Assembly (NCBI RefSeq): GCF_000332975.1
Contig: NZ_BANR01000024.1
Span: 27,606 to 91,605 of the forward strand
From: Gordonia aichiensis NBRC 108223
Lineage (GTDB): Bacteria; Actinomycetota; Actinomycetes; Mycobacteriales; Mycobacteriaceae
DNA length: 64,000 nt
Direction: 5' to 3'
Positions 37,966-46,879 of this stretch are shown piece after piece (positions within the stretch are counted from its first letter, which is position 1; each line of letters starts with the position of its first letter). The notes below the pieces were generated by a model. The model ran no database searches. It had not been told where the DNA came from and worked only from the letters and a program-made list of their open reading frames with translations. The position numbers and the translations under genes are program-made.

Positions 37966-38057
37966 GGGTCGAGCCTGGCACGGGCGACGCACGACGTCGA
38001 GCAACGTTGCGTGCGAAGCAAAAACCCGCTGCGCACGCCGCTCGAGCAGCGGCCCGC

Positions 38058-39248
38058 TCAACCCCCGACGACCCGCGCGATCCGGTCGATGGCCTCGGTC
38101 AGCACCTCCGGTGAGCACGCGGCGTTGAGGCGTGCGAAGCCGTTGCCCTCGGCACCGAACGCCGGTCCGCGGTGCAGCGCGACGCGACCGTCGGCGAGGA
38201 TCGGCCCGGCCGGGTCGTCGCCGAGACCGGTACGTCGAAAATCCAGCCATGCCAGATACGACGCCGCGGGACGCGCGAACCCGACGGTCGGCAGCCGCTG
38301 TGCGAGCAGGCGCTCGAGCAGGTCGAAGCTCTCCTCGACGACGTCGACGGTTGCGGCGAGCCACTCGTCACCCTCGGCGTAGGCGGCCTCGGCGGCGGTT
38401 CGCCCCAGGATGCTCGTGCGGTAGGTGACCTCCTCGGGCTGACGGTCGACGGCACTGCGCATCGGATTCGAACCGACCACTGTCAGAGCGCATTTCGCTC
38501 CGGCGAGGTTGAACGCCTTACTCGCGGAGTGGGCTGCGATCCCCACCTCCCGTGCCGTCTCCGACACCGACAGAAACGGCACGAACTCCACCCCGCGATG
38601 CACCAGTGGAGCGTGGATCTCGTCGCTGAGCACCACCGCGCCGTGCTCGGCGGCGAGGTCGGCGAGGGCTTCGAGGTCGGCGCGGGGGTGAACAAGACCC
38701 ACCGGGTTGTGCGGATGGCACAGCAGGATCGCGCGTGCCCCGGCAGCCAATGCCGTGGCGATGCCGTCGAGGTCGAGCCGCCACACATCGGCGGCGCTCG
38801 CCCGGCCAGCACGGAGCGCGGCATCGTCGAGCACGCGCAGCGGAACCTGTACGACCGTGCCACCCGCCTCGGGCACGATGTCGAAGAAGGGCGGATAGAT
38901 CGGCGGCGTGATGATCACGCCATCGCCCGGTTCGATCAGCACGCGCAGCGCCTCGACGAGCACCACCGAGACGTCGGTCGTGGGGCGCACGTCGTCGGGC
39001 GCGACGGTCCAGCCCCAGTGACGGTGCGCGAAATCGGCAAACGAGCGCCCGAGAACCTCCGGCTCGGCGGCATATCCGAGGTCGGAGGCGGCGATCTGCG
39101 CAGTCAATGCGTCGACGACGATGGGCGCGAGTTGGTAGTCCATCTCGGCGATGAACAGCGGCAGCACGTCGTCAGGGTAGCTACGCCACTTGGCGCTGGT
39201 GCGTCGTCGCAGAACGTCGAGCGGTGGCGCGGCGGGTCGCTGGGTCAT
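38058..39248 (-). CDS. MalY/PatB family PLP aminotransferase (C-S beta-lyase type)
   Basis: A 396-residue fold-type I PLP enzyme. RRRTSAKWRSYPDDVLPLFIAEMDYQ is the MalY/PatB signature, with TPPIYPPF, LCHPHNPVG, LSDEIHAPL and the PLP lysine in HSASKAFNLAGAKC. Family members cleave cystathionine or cysteine conjugates (beta-lyase) or act as aminotransferases. The substrate is not decided. ATG 39248 is chosen since MTQRP precedes the conserved start; 93 bases separate it from the downstream methyltransferase start. The divergent F420 oxidoreductase begins 90 bases upstream. Confidence 0.9.
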   Translation of the reverse strand: MTQRPAAPPLDVLRRRTSAKWRSYPDDVLPLFIAEMDYQLAPIVVDALTAQIAASDLGYAAEPEVLGRSFADFAHRHWGWTVAPDDVRPTTDVSVVLVEALRVLIEPGDGVIITPPIYPPFFDIVPEAGGTVVQVPLRVLDDAALRAGRASAADVWRLDLDGIATALAAGARAILLCHPHNPVGLVHPRADLEALADLAAEHGAVVLSDEIHAPLVHRGVEFVPFLSVSETAREVGIAAHSASKAFNLAGAKCALTVVGSNPMRSAVDRQPEEVTYRTSILGRTAAEAAYAEGDEWLAATVDVVEESFDLLERLLAQRLPTVGFARPAASYLAWLDFRRTGLGDDPAGPILADGRVALHRGPAFGAEGNGFARLNAACSPEVLTEAIDRIARVVGG

Positions 39249-39337
39249 ACCTATGTGTCTACCGCGAGTCCGGTGTTTTCCACCCGGTTCACACGGGATC
39301 GTCGACGTGGCGCGTGTCGAGGGGCAGACTGGGACGC

Positions 39338-40120
39338 ATGGCATTTCCCATTCGCATCGGAGTCCAGATCCAGCCGCAGCACGCGCCCGACTATTCACTG
39401 ATCCGCGACGCGGTGCTCCGCGCCGAAGACCTCGGCGTCGACATCGTGTTCAACTGGGACCACTTCTATCCGCTTTACGGCGATCCCGACGGCGCTCATT
39501 TCGAGTGCTGGACGATGCTCGGCGCCTGGGCTGAGCAGACCGAGCGCGTGGAGATCGGCGCGCTCGTCACGTGCAACTCGTACCGCAATCCCGACCTTCT
39601 GGCCGACATGGCGCGCACCGTCGACCACATCTCGGGCGGCCGACTGATCCTGGGGATCGGCGCGGGCTGGTTCGAGAAGGACTACGACGAATACGGCTAC
39701 GAGTTCGGCACCAAGGGCAGCCGTATCGGCGACCTCGGCGAGGCCCTTCCGCGGATCACCTCACGATTCGAGAAGCTCAATCCGCGCCCGACGCGCCACA
39801 TCCCGATGATGATCGGCGGCAGCGGCGAGAAGAAGACCCTCCCGCTCGTCGCGCAGTACGCCGACGTGTGGCACGGCTTCAACGACGTCGAGACCTACCG
39901 CCACAAGACCAAGGTCCTCGCCGGTTACTGCGAGGATCACGGCCGTGACCCCGACACCATCGAGCGCTCGGCGGGCATCCCGTTCACCGGCGACGTCGAA
40001 GAACTCGTGCGCACGGCCGACGCCATCAGCGCCGAGGGCGTCTCGCTCATCACCGTCGGTACCACCGGCCCCGACTACGACCTGACGGCCGTCGAGGCCC
40101 TGTGCCGCTGGCGCGGATGA
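39338..40120 (+). CDS. LLM-class F420-dependent oxidoreductase
   Basis: A 260-residue luciferase-like TIM-barrel protein. IRIGVQIQPQHAPDYSLIRDAVLRAEDLG, NWDHFYPLYGDPDG, GALVTCNSYRNPDLLADMARTVDHISGGRLILGIGAGWFEKDYDEYGYEFG and IPMMIGGSGEKKTLPLVAQYAD are typical of the F420-using branch common in Mycobacteriales. Substrate unknown. ATG 39338 fits family starts. The following DUF1295 gene is 35 bases downstream on the same strand. Confidence 0.9.
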   Translation: MAFPIRIGVQIQPQHAPDYSLIRDAVLRAEDLGVDIVFNWDHFYPLYGDPDGAHFECWTMLGAWAEQTERVEIGALVTCNSYRNPDLLADMARTVDHISGGRLILGIGAGWFEKDYDEYGYEFGTKGSRIGDLGEALPRITSRFEKLNPRPTRHIPMMIGGSGEKKTLPLVAQYADVWHGFNDVETYRHKTKVLAGYCEDHGRDPDTIERSAGIPFTGDVEELVRTADAISAEGVSLITVGTTGPDYDLTAVEALCRWRG

Positions 40121-40155
40121 GTAACGTGCCGAAAGAACTGATGAGCTGAACCGAC

Positions 40156-40953
40156 ATGTCGAGCCTCGCCGTCGTGGCGATCATCGCCTGCGTGATCTCG
40201 CTGGGCTGCTGGGTGGCGTCGCTGATCACCGGCGACACCTCCTGGGTCGACCGGATCTGGTCGATTGCACCGGTGATCTACCTGTGGGTGTTCGCCGGAT
40301 TCAGTCACTTCGACGCCCGGGTGACCGTGATGGCGGTGCTCGTCACGGCGTGGGGCATCCGGCTGACGTTCAACTTCGCGCGACGCGGCGGGTACAGCGG
40401 CACCGAGGACTATCGCTGGGCCGTCCTGCGGTCGCGGATGACGAGGTGGCAGTTCTGGTTGTTCAACCTGTTCTTCATCGTCGCCTACCAGAATCTGCTG
40501 CTGGTGCTGATCGCCTTGCCCGGCTACACCGCGCAACGCCATCCCGGCGGGTTCGGTGTGCTCGACGTCGTGCTCGCGGTGGCCTTCCTGGCGTTTCTCG
40601 CCGGGGAGACCACCGCCGATCAGCAGCAATGGGAATTCCACACGCGCAAGGCCGCGGGCGAGACTCGCACCCGCTTCTGCACCACCGGTCTGTTCCGCTA
40701 CTCGCGACATCCCAACTACTTCTTCGAGCAGGCCCAGTGGTGGGTGATCTACCTCTTCGGCGCGGTGGCCGCCGGATCGGTACTGCAGCCGACGATCGTC
40801 GGCGCGATTCTGCTGACCCTGCTGTTCGTCGGCTCGACGAAGTTCACCGAGTCGCTGACATTGTCGAAGTACCCCGAGTACGCCGACTACCAGCACACGA
40901 CGTCGGCCCAGATTCCGCTGCCACCGCGAAGGCGACGGACCGCGGCGGCCTGA
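40156..40953 (+). CDS. DUF1295 membrane protein (steroid 5-alpha-reductase-like)
   Basis: A 265-residue polytopic membrane protein with six or seven hydrophobic segments. DTSWVDRIWSIAPVIYLW, RLTFNFARRGGYSGTEDYRW, TTGLFRYSRHPNYFFEQAQWW and TKFTESLTLSKYPEYADYQ are DUF1295 hallmarks shared with isoprenylcysteine methyltransferases and steroid reductases; the conserved HPNYF and Glu near the C-terminus form the probable cofactor site. Reaction unknown. Likely cotranscribed with the F420 enzyme gene before it. Confidence 0.9.
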   Translation: MSSLAVVAIIACVISLGCWVASLITGDTSWVDRIWSIAPVIYLWVFAGFSHFDARVTVMAVLVTAWGIRLTFNFARRGGYSGTEDYRWAVLRSRMTRWQFWLFNLFFIVAYQNLLLVLIALPGYTAQRHPGGFGVLDVVLAVAFLAFLAGETTADQQQWEFHTRKAAGETRTRFCTTGLFRYSRHPNYFFEQAQWWVIYLFGAVAAGSVLQPTIVGAILLTLLFVGSTKFTESLTLSKYPEYADYQHTTSAQIPLPPRRRRTAAA

Positions 40954-41054
40954 CAGCTCCGCTGATGCCGTGCGCGTGCCGAATCGGAGCAATCGCCCGC
41001 ACGTGGGCGTGGCACCTGGTGATCGCCGCGCACTGACCGCCTAGATTTGGTGCC

Positions 41055-43103
41055 ATGCTCAGACGGCCCGCATTCGGAAAGAACGCCCACTCGAGCGCTG
41101 CGTCTCGAGTGGTACGTGTGCTCATCGTCGGCGCACTGCTGATGCTCGGCCTGGCCGCGACGTCGCTGACAGCGGGAACAACTCGTGCCGAACCCCCCAT
41201 GCGGCTGCCCGCCCAGGTCAATGACCCTGCCGACGTACTCTCGTCGTCGGGTCGGGCACGCGTGCAGCAGTCAATCGAGAGCCTCTACGGTGATCACGGC
41301 GTGCAGTTGTGGGTCGTCTACGTCAAGACGTTCAACGGGCTGGGAAGTGAGCAGTGGGGCGCCCAGACCGTACAGATGAGCGATCTCGGCGAGCACGACG
41401 TCCTGCTCGCCGTCGCCACCGACGACCGGGCCTATCGCTTCGACGCACCCGATTCCGTCGACGGCCTCGATCGCTCGACGCTCGACTCGATCGCGCAGGA
41501 GCACATCGTTCCCGCCCTCAAGAGCTCCGACTGGCCGGGGGCTGCCGTCGGCGCAGCCAACGGTCTCGGCTCCGCACTCACACCGTCGCACACCGCGGCC
41601 ATCACCACGGGCGTTGTCGGTGGGGTCGCTGTTGTCGGCGGCGGTGGCGCCTACCTCTATTCGCGTCGACGTAGAAGGCGGAAGCTCGAGTCGCAGCTCG
41701 ACGCCGTCCGCGAACAGGAACTGACCGGCGAAGAGCTGCTGTCACAACCGATCGAGGTTCTCGACCCCTGGTCGCGCGAGGTGCTGACCGACACCGACAA
41801 CGCGATCCGCACCAGCGAGGAGGAGCTCCGCCTCGCCGTCGACGAGTTCGGTCCTACGCAGACCGCGCCCTTCACACAGGCTGTCGACGCCGCGAAACGT
41901 GGGCTTGCGACGTCGTTCTCGCTTCGACAGCGCCTCGACGACGACATCCCCGAGACCCCGGACGAGCAACGCTCGATGCTTGTGCAGATCATCACGACGT
42001 GTACCGACGTCGATGCCGCGCTCGACGAGCAGGTGTCGGCATTCGACGAGATGCGCAACCTGTTGATCAACGCCGAGAGCCGATTCGGCCAGATCACGCA
42101 GCAACTCGTCGCGCTACGGGCACGACTCGACGGTGCCGCGGCCCAGCTGACATCGCTGAAGGACAAGTACGGTGCTCCGACGCTGCATTCCATCGAGCAC
42201 AACGTCGACCTCGCCGCTCAGGAGATCGGGTTCGCCGAGAGCAGCGCTGACCAGGGACGCGCTGCGATCGCGCGCCCCGTCGGCGAACAGGGCGCAGCAG
42301 TCGCCGCGATCCGCTCGGCCGAGGGCGCAATCGCACAGGCCGACAAGCTCCTCGACGCGATCGACAACGCCGACACGAACATCGCAGCCGCCCAGACGCA
42401 GCTTCCGGCACTCATCGCCGAGGTCGAGGACGAGCTGCACGAGGCCGCCGGACTGTCGGCCGACGGCGGGCCGGAACTCGCAGCAGCCGTTGCCGCGGCC
42501 AACAAGGCCCTTGCGCGCGCGAAGCCGGGAACCGACGACGACCTGCTGGGAGTGTTCACCGAGCTGGTCGACGCCGACGCCGACCTCGACCGCGCGCTCG
42601 ATGCGGCCCGCGGTGCTCTGACGACACGCAAGCAACGCGCCGAGGTTCTCGCTGCGGCGCTGACCAATGCGCAGGCCAAGGTCACCGCGGCGTCGGACTT
42701 CATCTCCACGCGCCGCGGCGCGGTCGGCTCGACTGCGCGCACGCGTCTGTCGGAGGCCCAGCGCCTGCTGCAGTCGGCGAACGCGACAGCACAGAGCGAC
42801 CCCACAGCCGCCATCGATTCCGCTCGTCGGGCCGGCTCGCTGGCCGACCAGGCGCTCATGGCAGCGCAGGGCGATGTGGTGAGTTGGCAGCAAAGCCAGC
42901 AGCCTCGCTCGGGCTCCGGCTCCGCGGCCGGCGCCGTGCTCGGCGGCATCCTGGTCGACAGCTTCCTGCGCGGTTCGATGCGTGGCGGCGGTTTCGGTGG
43001 TGGGTTCGGGGGCGGTGGCTACACGAGCGGCGGCGGGCGCAGTCCCGGCTCGTTCGGCGGGTCGTCGAGTTCGGGACGCATCGGCGTCGGGGGCCGATTC
43101 TAG
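41055..43103 (+). CDS. TPM-domain secreted/membrane protein with coiled-coil region
   Basis: A 682-residue envelope protein. A signal peptide (hydrophobic 21-42, cleavage near residue 45) is followed by a TPM domain (about 48-170; LPAQVNDPADVLSSSGRARVQQSIESLYGDHGVQLWVVYVKTFNGL), a membrane segment (about 182-204, AAITTGVVGGVAVVGGGGAYLY), a basic stop-transfer sequence (SRRRRRRK), a long alpha-helical cytoplasmic region (about 210-605) and a low-complexity Gly/Ser tail (GGGFGGGFGGGGYTSGGG). TPM proteins function in envelope or photosystem quality control in other organisms. Role here unknown; common in Mycobacteriales. Confidence 0.88.
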   Translation: MLRRPAFGKNAHSSAASRVVRVLIVGALLMLGLAATSLTAGTTRAEPPMRLPAQVNDPADVLSSSGRARVQQSIESLYGDHGVQLWVVYVKTFNGLGSEQWGAQTVQMSDLGEHDVLLAVATDDRAYRFDAPDSVDGLDRSTLDSIAQEHIVPALKSSDWPGAAVGAANGLGSALTPSHTAAITTGVVGGVAVVGGGGAYLYSRRRRRRKLESQLDAVREQELTGEELLSQPIEVLDPWSREVLTDTDNAIRTSEEELRLAVDEFGPTQTAPFTQAVDAAKRGLATSFSLRQRLDDDIPETPDEQRSMLVQIITTCTDVDAALDEQVSAFDEMRNLLINAESRFGQITQQLVALRARLDGAAAQLTSLKDKYGAPTLHSIEHNVDLAAQEIGFAESSADQGRAAIARPVGEQGAAVAAIRSAEGAIAQADKLLDAIDNADTNIAAAQTQLPALIAEVEDELHEAAGLSADGGPELAAAVAAANKALARAKPGTDDDLLGVFTELVDADADLDRALDAARGALTTRKQRAEVLAAALTNAQAKVTAASDFISTRRGAVGSTARTRLSEAQRLLQSANATAQSDPTAAIDSARRAGSLADQALMAAQGDVVSWQQSQQPRSGSGSAAGAVLGGILVDSFLRGSMRGGGFGGGFGGGGYTSGGGRSPGSFGGSSSSGRIGVGGRF

Positions 43104-43132
43104 GGCCTGGCTCCGTTCAGGCACGCTGGGCT

Positions 43133-43210
43133 GCGCAGAAAGTTACGCCCTGTGGACCGCTGGCATGTACCGGTACACGTCAAGGCCCCACAGCCTGTGG
43201 TTTTCTGCGC
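43133..43210. repeat. 78-bp imperfect palindrome between convergent genes
   Basis: The segment folds back on itself about the axis 43171/43172. Outer arms GCGCAGAAA (43133-43141) and TTTCTGCGC (43202-43210) pair exactly, inner arms CTGTGG/CCACAG pair, and the centre is TGTACCGGTACA. It could act as a bidirectional terminator or be a REP/MITE-like element. Confidence 0.75.
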
Positions 43211-43230
43211 GCCCGCCGACAGCCCTTCCG

Positions 43231-43440
43231 CTACTTCCTGCCGACCACCAGATACGCGATCGGCCCGACGTAATTGAGGAAACTCGCTGCGACCCAAGCC
43301 TTCTTGGGTCCACGCACACCGGCGGCGGAGCGCTTCTTGAGGTCACGCAGGACGTAACCCTGCAACGCGAACTGGGTGATGGCGCCGACGCTGATGAGCG
43401 CGCGTTTGGCGGGCGAGAGCTTCTTCGTGTCACGAGTCAC
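43231..43440 (-). CDS. small membrane protein (PLDc_N-like)
   Basis: A 69-residue protein with a basic N-terminus (MTRDTKKLSPAKRALI) and two short hydrophobic stretches; the ending KKAWVAASFLNYVGPIAYLVVGRK resembles the N-terminal segment family PLDc_N of phospholipase-D-type proteins. It is divergent from the MarR gene (59-base gap). Short proteins of this type occur widely in actinobacteria without a known role. Confidence 0.7.
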   Translation of the reverse strand: MTRDTKKLSPAKRALISVGAITQFALQGYVLRDLKKRSAAGVRGPKKAWVAASFLNYVGPIAYLVVGRK

Positions 43441-43478
43441 ACTCTCAGGCTACCGTCATCACTTTTATTTCATAACCC

Positions 43479-43493
43479 TAAGTATTAGACTTA
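43479..43493. promoter_or_regulatory. candidate MarR operator
   Basis: TAAGT-ATTAG-ACTTA is a 15-base inverted repeat in an unusually AT-rich stretch immediately before the marR start at 43500, also covering the divergent small gene's promoter region. Typical of autoregulated MarR genes. Confidence 0.5.
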
Positions 43494-43499
43494 CTAAAC

Positions 43500-43958
43500 G
43501 TGACCGAGAAGACCGCAGACATCGCCCGAGCGCTTCGCCCCTCCGTGACGCGCCTCTACCTGGCGCTGCGACGGCACACCCCGATCCCCGAGTACACCGC
43601 TGCTCAGGCATCGGCCCTGGCAACGATCGTCGACCACGAGCCGATGCGGATGGGCGAGCTCGCCGAGCGCGAATCCATCCGGATGCCCACGGCCACCGCA
43701 CTTGTCGACGGTCTGTGCAAGAACGGGCTCGTCGTGCGGGCACCCGATCCCGACGATCGTCGAGCCGTACTGGTGGCGCTGACCGACCACGGGCACGAGG
43801 TGCTCGAACGTGTCCGCGGCCAACGCGAAGACGCCCTCGCCTCCGCGTTGGAACGACTGTCCGACGATGACCGGGCCAGGCTCGCGGCCGCGGCCCCCGC
43901 CCTGCAGGCGTTACACGCACAGCTGGAGGGAACACCGTCTCTCGCCGGTGAGAAGTAG
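43500..43958 (+). CDS. MarR family transcriptional regulator
   Basis: A 152-residue winged-helix regulator. The helix-turn-helix (MRMGELAERESIRMPTATALVDGLCKNGLVVR) and wing (DPDDRRAVLVALTDHGHEVL) are classical MarR. It starts with a GTG close to a candidate operator and has no clear ribosome site, so leaderless translation is possible. The MFS transporter gene follows 88 bases downstream on the same strand and is the probable target; a phenolic or drug-like ligand is usual for the family. Confidence 0.92.
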   Translation: MTEKTADIARALRPSVTRLYLALRRHTPIPEYTAAQASALATIVDHEPMRMGELAERESIRMPTATALVDGLCKNGLVVRAPDPDDRRAVLVALTDHGHEVLERVRGQREDALASALERLSDDDRARLAAAAPALQALHAQLEGTPSLAGEK

Positions 43959-44046
43959 TGGACACACCCAGACGGCGTATCTAGAAGACGACATACCTAA
44001 AAGACACTGAGTAACAACGTTTTTCGATAATGAACACGAGGTAACT

Positions 44047-45321
44047 GTGACAACCACGACGGACAAACCGACACAGTCGGTCGAAGAGGAGCATTCCCAC
44101 TCGCTGGCCGACGCCTTCAAGGGCCAGCCCCGAGCCGTGTGGGTGACCGCGTTCGCAGCGGTCATCGCCTTCATGGGCATCGGCCTCGTCGACCCTATTC
44201 TCAACACGATTCGTGAGGAACTGCACGCACCGCCGTCGAAGCTGACCCTCTTGTTCGCCGTGTACCTCGGCGTCCAGGTGATCGCCATGCTCATCACCGG
44301 GTGGGCCGCTTACCGCTACGGCCCCAAGCGCACTTTGACCGTCGGCCTGGCGTTGATCGTGCTCGCCGCCGGTATCTCGACGTTCGCGGGCAACATCGAC
44401 CACCTCATCGCAATGCGCGTGTTCTGGGGCCTGGGCAACGCACTGTTCATGGCCACCGCCCTGGCGTTCATCGTCGGTGCGGCCAAGGGCGGTCAGCACG
44501 GCGCGATCCTGCTGTACGAGGCCGCACTCGGTGTCGGCCTGGCGGTCGGCCCCCTGCTGGGCGCACTGCTCGGCGCATGGACCTGGCGCGCACCGTTCGC
44601 CGGTACCGCGATCCTGATGCTCATCGGTGCAGTCCTCTGTGCCTTCATGCTTCCGTCCGACGGCCCGCGCAGCGAACGCGTGTCGGTCAGCATCGTCGAC
44701 CCGCTCAAGGCGCTGCGTAACCGCACGCTTCTCCTGACCTCGATCGGCTCGGCCTTCTACACCGGCGCGCTGTTCACGGTGATCGCCTATGCGCCGCTTG
44801 CCATGGGACTCAAGCCGATTCCCGCGGGCATCGTCTTCTTCGGGTGGGGCCTGCTGACTGCCCTGTCCGGTGTGTTCGTCGGCCCCAAGCTCGCCGAGAA
44901 GATCGGGCAGCGCGGTGGTGTCATGACGGCCATCACCGGCTACGGGATCGTGATGGCTCTCGCCGCCGTCGGTGTGGCCACCGACAAGGTCTGGCTGACC
45001 GGCCTCGCAATCGTTCTCTCGGGCCTGCCATCGGGCATCCTGAACACGCTGTTCACCGGTGTCGCGATGTCGTCTGCCGATCCCAACAAGCCGCGGTCGG
45101 TGGCCAGCGCCGGCTACAGCTTCCTGCGCTGGATGGGTGGCGCCGCCTCGGCAGTGCTCGTGGCCTACCTCGCGGAGTGGTTCGCTCCGGCCGCACCGTT
45201 CTGGTTCGCCGTCGGCTACTGCGCCGTCGCCGTGATCGCCGTCGGCTTCGTCAAGTCGAAGAAGGCCGAGTCGCACCACGTCGACGAGGACGCCGCCCTG
45301 GTCGGCGCAGAGGAGTTCTGA
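44047..45321 (+). CDS. MFS transporter (drug-efflux type)
   Basis: A 424-residue major facilitator with 12 predicted membrane segments. The motif A-like loop between helices 2 and 3 reads GWAAYRYGPKRTLTVGL, and RVFWGLGNALFMATALAF with YEAALGVGLAVGPLLGALLG (antiporter motif C-like) suggests a proton-driven exporter. Hydrophilic termini include MTTTTDKPTQSVEEEHSHS and KKAESHHVDEDAALVGAEEF. GTG 44047 follows CGAGG. Probably controlled by the adjacent MarR protein. Confidence 0.9.
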   Translation: MTTTTDKPTQSVEEEHSHSLADAFKGQPRAVWVTAFAAVIAFMGIGLVDPILNTIREELHAPPSKLTLLFAVYLGVQVIAMLITGWAAYRYGPKRTLTVGLALIVLAAGISTFAGNIDHLIAMRVFWGLGNALFMATALAFIVGAAKGGQHGAILLYEAALGVGLAVGPLLGALLGAWTWRAPFAGTAILMLIGAVLCAFMLPSDGPRSERVSVSIVDPLKALRNRTLLLTSIGSAFYTGALFTVIAYAPLAMGLKPIPAGIVFFGWGLLTALSGVFVGPKLAEKIGQRGGVMTAITGYGIVMALAAVGVATDKVWLTGLAIVLSGLPSGILNTLFTGVAMSSADPNKPRSVASAGYSFLRWMGGAASAVLVAYLAEWFAPAAPFWFAVGYCAVAVIAVGFVKSKKAESHHVDEDAALVGAEEF

Positions 45322-45340
45322 GTCCTCTCCCCGCACCGAT

Positions 45341-45372
45341 GTGCCCGTCGATCCGCATGGATCGGCGGGCAC
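45341..45372. terminator. hairpin between convergent genes
   Basis: GTGCCCGTCGATCC (45341-45354) and GGATCGGCGGGCAC (45359-45372) form a 14-bp stem with one mismatch and a 4-base loop, between the MFS gene and the GH63 gene. Confidence 0.8.
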
Positions 45373-45397
45373 TGTCGTTCACGGGCGGTGGCGATTC

Positions 45398-46738
45398 TCA
45401 GTCGAGCCAGTCGAGCACCGAGGCTGCGGTCCAACTCTGCTGCATGCTGCCGAGTGCCTCGCCGGTGAACGGCTCGTAGTACTCGGCGAACGCGCCGTCG
45501 GTGGCCTGGCGTAACCCCTCCTCGCGCAGTCGCGCCGAGCGTTCGGTCCAGCCGCGGCGGGCGAACGCCCAACTGAACAGCCACGTCATCACCGGCCAGA
45601 CGGGGCCACGCCAGTACTCGCGCGGACGGAAGTCTGCCGAGATCGGCGACGTCGACGGGGGAACGGTGAACCTCAGGTCCGGGTGGCCGCAGAAGCGCGG
45701 GCCGTCGAACAACCGCAGAAGCGCGCGTTCGCGCTCACGTGACAGGCCACCGCACAGCAGGGGTGCGAACACCGCGATGGTCTCGGAGTTGATCCACTGC
45801 CCGGCGCGGAGGTCGTAGTCACGCGCGGCGCCGTTGCGATCGTTCGCTGCGGCGACGACACCCGCCTTGAAGCGATCAGACCACGCGCGTAGATCGCGGA
45901 CGTCCGAGCGCGGCTTGGAGTAGTCCTCCCCGATCGTCGCGAGAACGTCGCACGCGACGGCGAAGATCGCACTGACAAAGACGTCCTCGACCATGAAGTC
46001 CATGACCTTGGGCAACACCGCGTCGTCGTAATGGGCGCGCTTCATCTCCTCGACGAGCCAGATGTAGCGGTCGTATTCGAGATCGGTCGGACGCATCGAC
46101 AGGTCGGCGACGTGTTCGAGGTCGGCGCGGGTGTAGGGCGGCAGATCCTCGCCGGGAACCACACGCGAGTACGGGCCGTCCCACCGCGGCGAGTTGTCCA
46201 TCCCTGATTCCCAGCCGTGGTAGATGGTGATTCGGCCACGCCCGAGCGGATCACGAGCATGCGCGAGCCACCGGTGCCACCGCACCAGAGCGCCCCAGCG
46301 TCGATCGATGAATTCGTTGGCGACGGCCCGCGTCGAACGGCCATGGCGCCGAGAGTGATCCAGGATTCGCTGCACCGCGATCGCGTGTACGGGCGGCTGT
46401 GTGATCCCGGAGGTCTCGGGATAGTCGGGAGCGCACTCGGCCAGGCGTGCACACTCCCAGCGCCCGGGGCCGGGAAAATATCCGTCGCGCCCATTGGCGA
46501 AGACGATGTGCGGGATCATGCCGTTCGACCACTGCGCCGAGAGCAGCGTGTCCATCTCGATGACCGCACGCTCGACGCTCAGCGGAGCGAGACCAACCGT
46601 CACGAAGGCTGCGTCCCAACTCCACATGTGCGGGTAGAGGCGTGGTGCCGCGCTGGTCATCGTGCCCAGATCATTTCCGCGGAGCAGATAGGCGGCACGT
46701 GCCGACAACTGCGTTGGGGTGAATCCGTACCTGGCCAC
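45398..46738 (-). CDS. ggh: GH63 glycosidase, glucosylglycerate hydrolase-like
   Basis: A 446-residue (alpha/alpha)6-barrel glycosidase (MGH1-like, GH63). The sequence YPHMWSWDAAFVTVGLAPLSVERA near residue 35, HGWESGMDNSPRWDGPY near residue 175 (candidate acid Asp), PREYWRGPVWPVMTWLFSWA and the C-terminal FAEYYEPFTGEALGSMQQSWTAA (candidate base Glu) correspond in order and position to the mycobacterial glucosylglycerate hydrolase. That enzyme releases glucose and glycerate when nitrogen-starved cells recover. GTG 46738 gives the family's length and start; the longer open frame overlaps the divergent SDR gene. Specificity is an inference. Confidence 0.82.
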   Translation of the reverse strand: MARYGFTPTQLSARAAYLLRGNDLGTMTSAAPRLYPHMWSWDAAFVTVGLAPLSVERAVIEMDTLLSAQWSNGMIPHIVFANGRDGYFPGPGRWECARLAECAPDYPETSGITQPPVHAIAVQRILDHSRRHGRSTRAVANEFIDRRWGALVRWHRWLAHARDPLGRGRITIYHGWESGMDNSPRWDGPYSRVVPGEDLPPYTRADLEHVADLSMRPTDLEYDRYIWLVEEMKRAHYDDAVLPKVMDFMVEDVFVSAIFAVACDVLATIGEDYSKPRSDVRDLRAWSDRFKAGVVAAANDRNGAARDYDLRAGQWINSETIAVFAPLLCGGLSRERERALLRLFDGPRFCGHPDLRFTVPPSTSPISADFRPREYWRGPVWPVMTWLFSWAFARRGWTERSARLREEGLRQATDGAFAEYYEPFTGEALGSMQQSWTAASVLDWLD

Positions 46739-46879
46739 GCGTTGATTCTGCACTGCCTCGTCTGTCCCCGCCGCTCGAGGTCCTCGCCGCGCCGGTGCGG
46801 TCGGCCCCGCCTGCGACCAGAACTGAGGCTGCAGTTGAACACCCCCGACGCAGTCGCGACCATCGGTACGGTTGAACGC

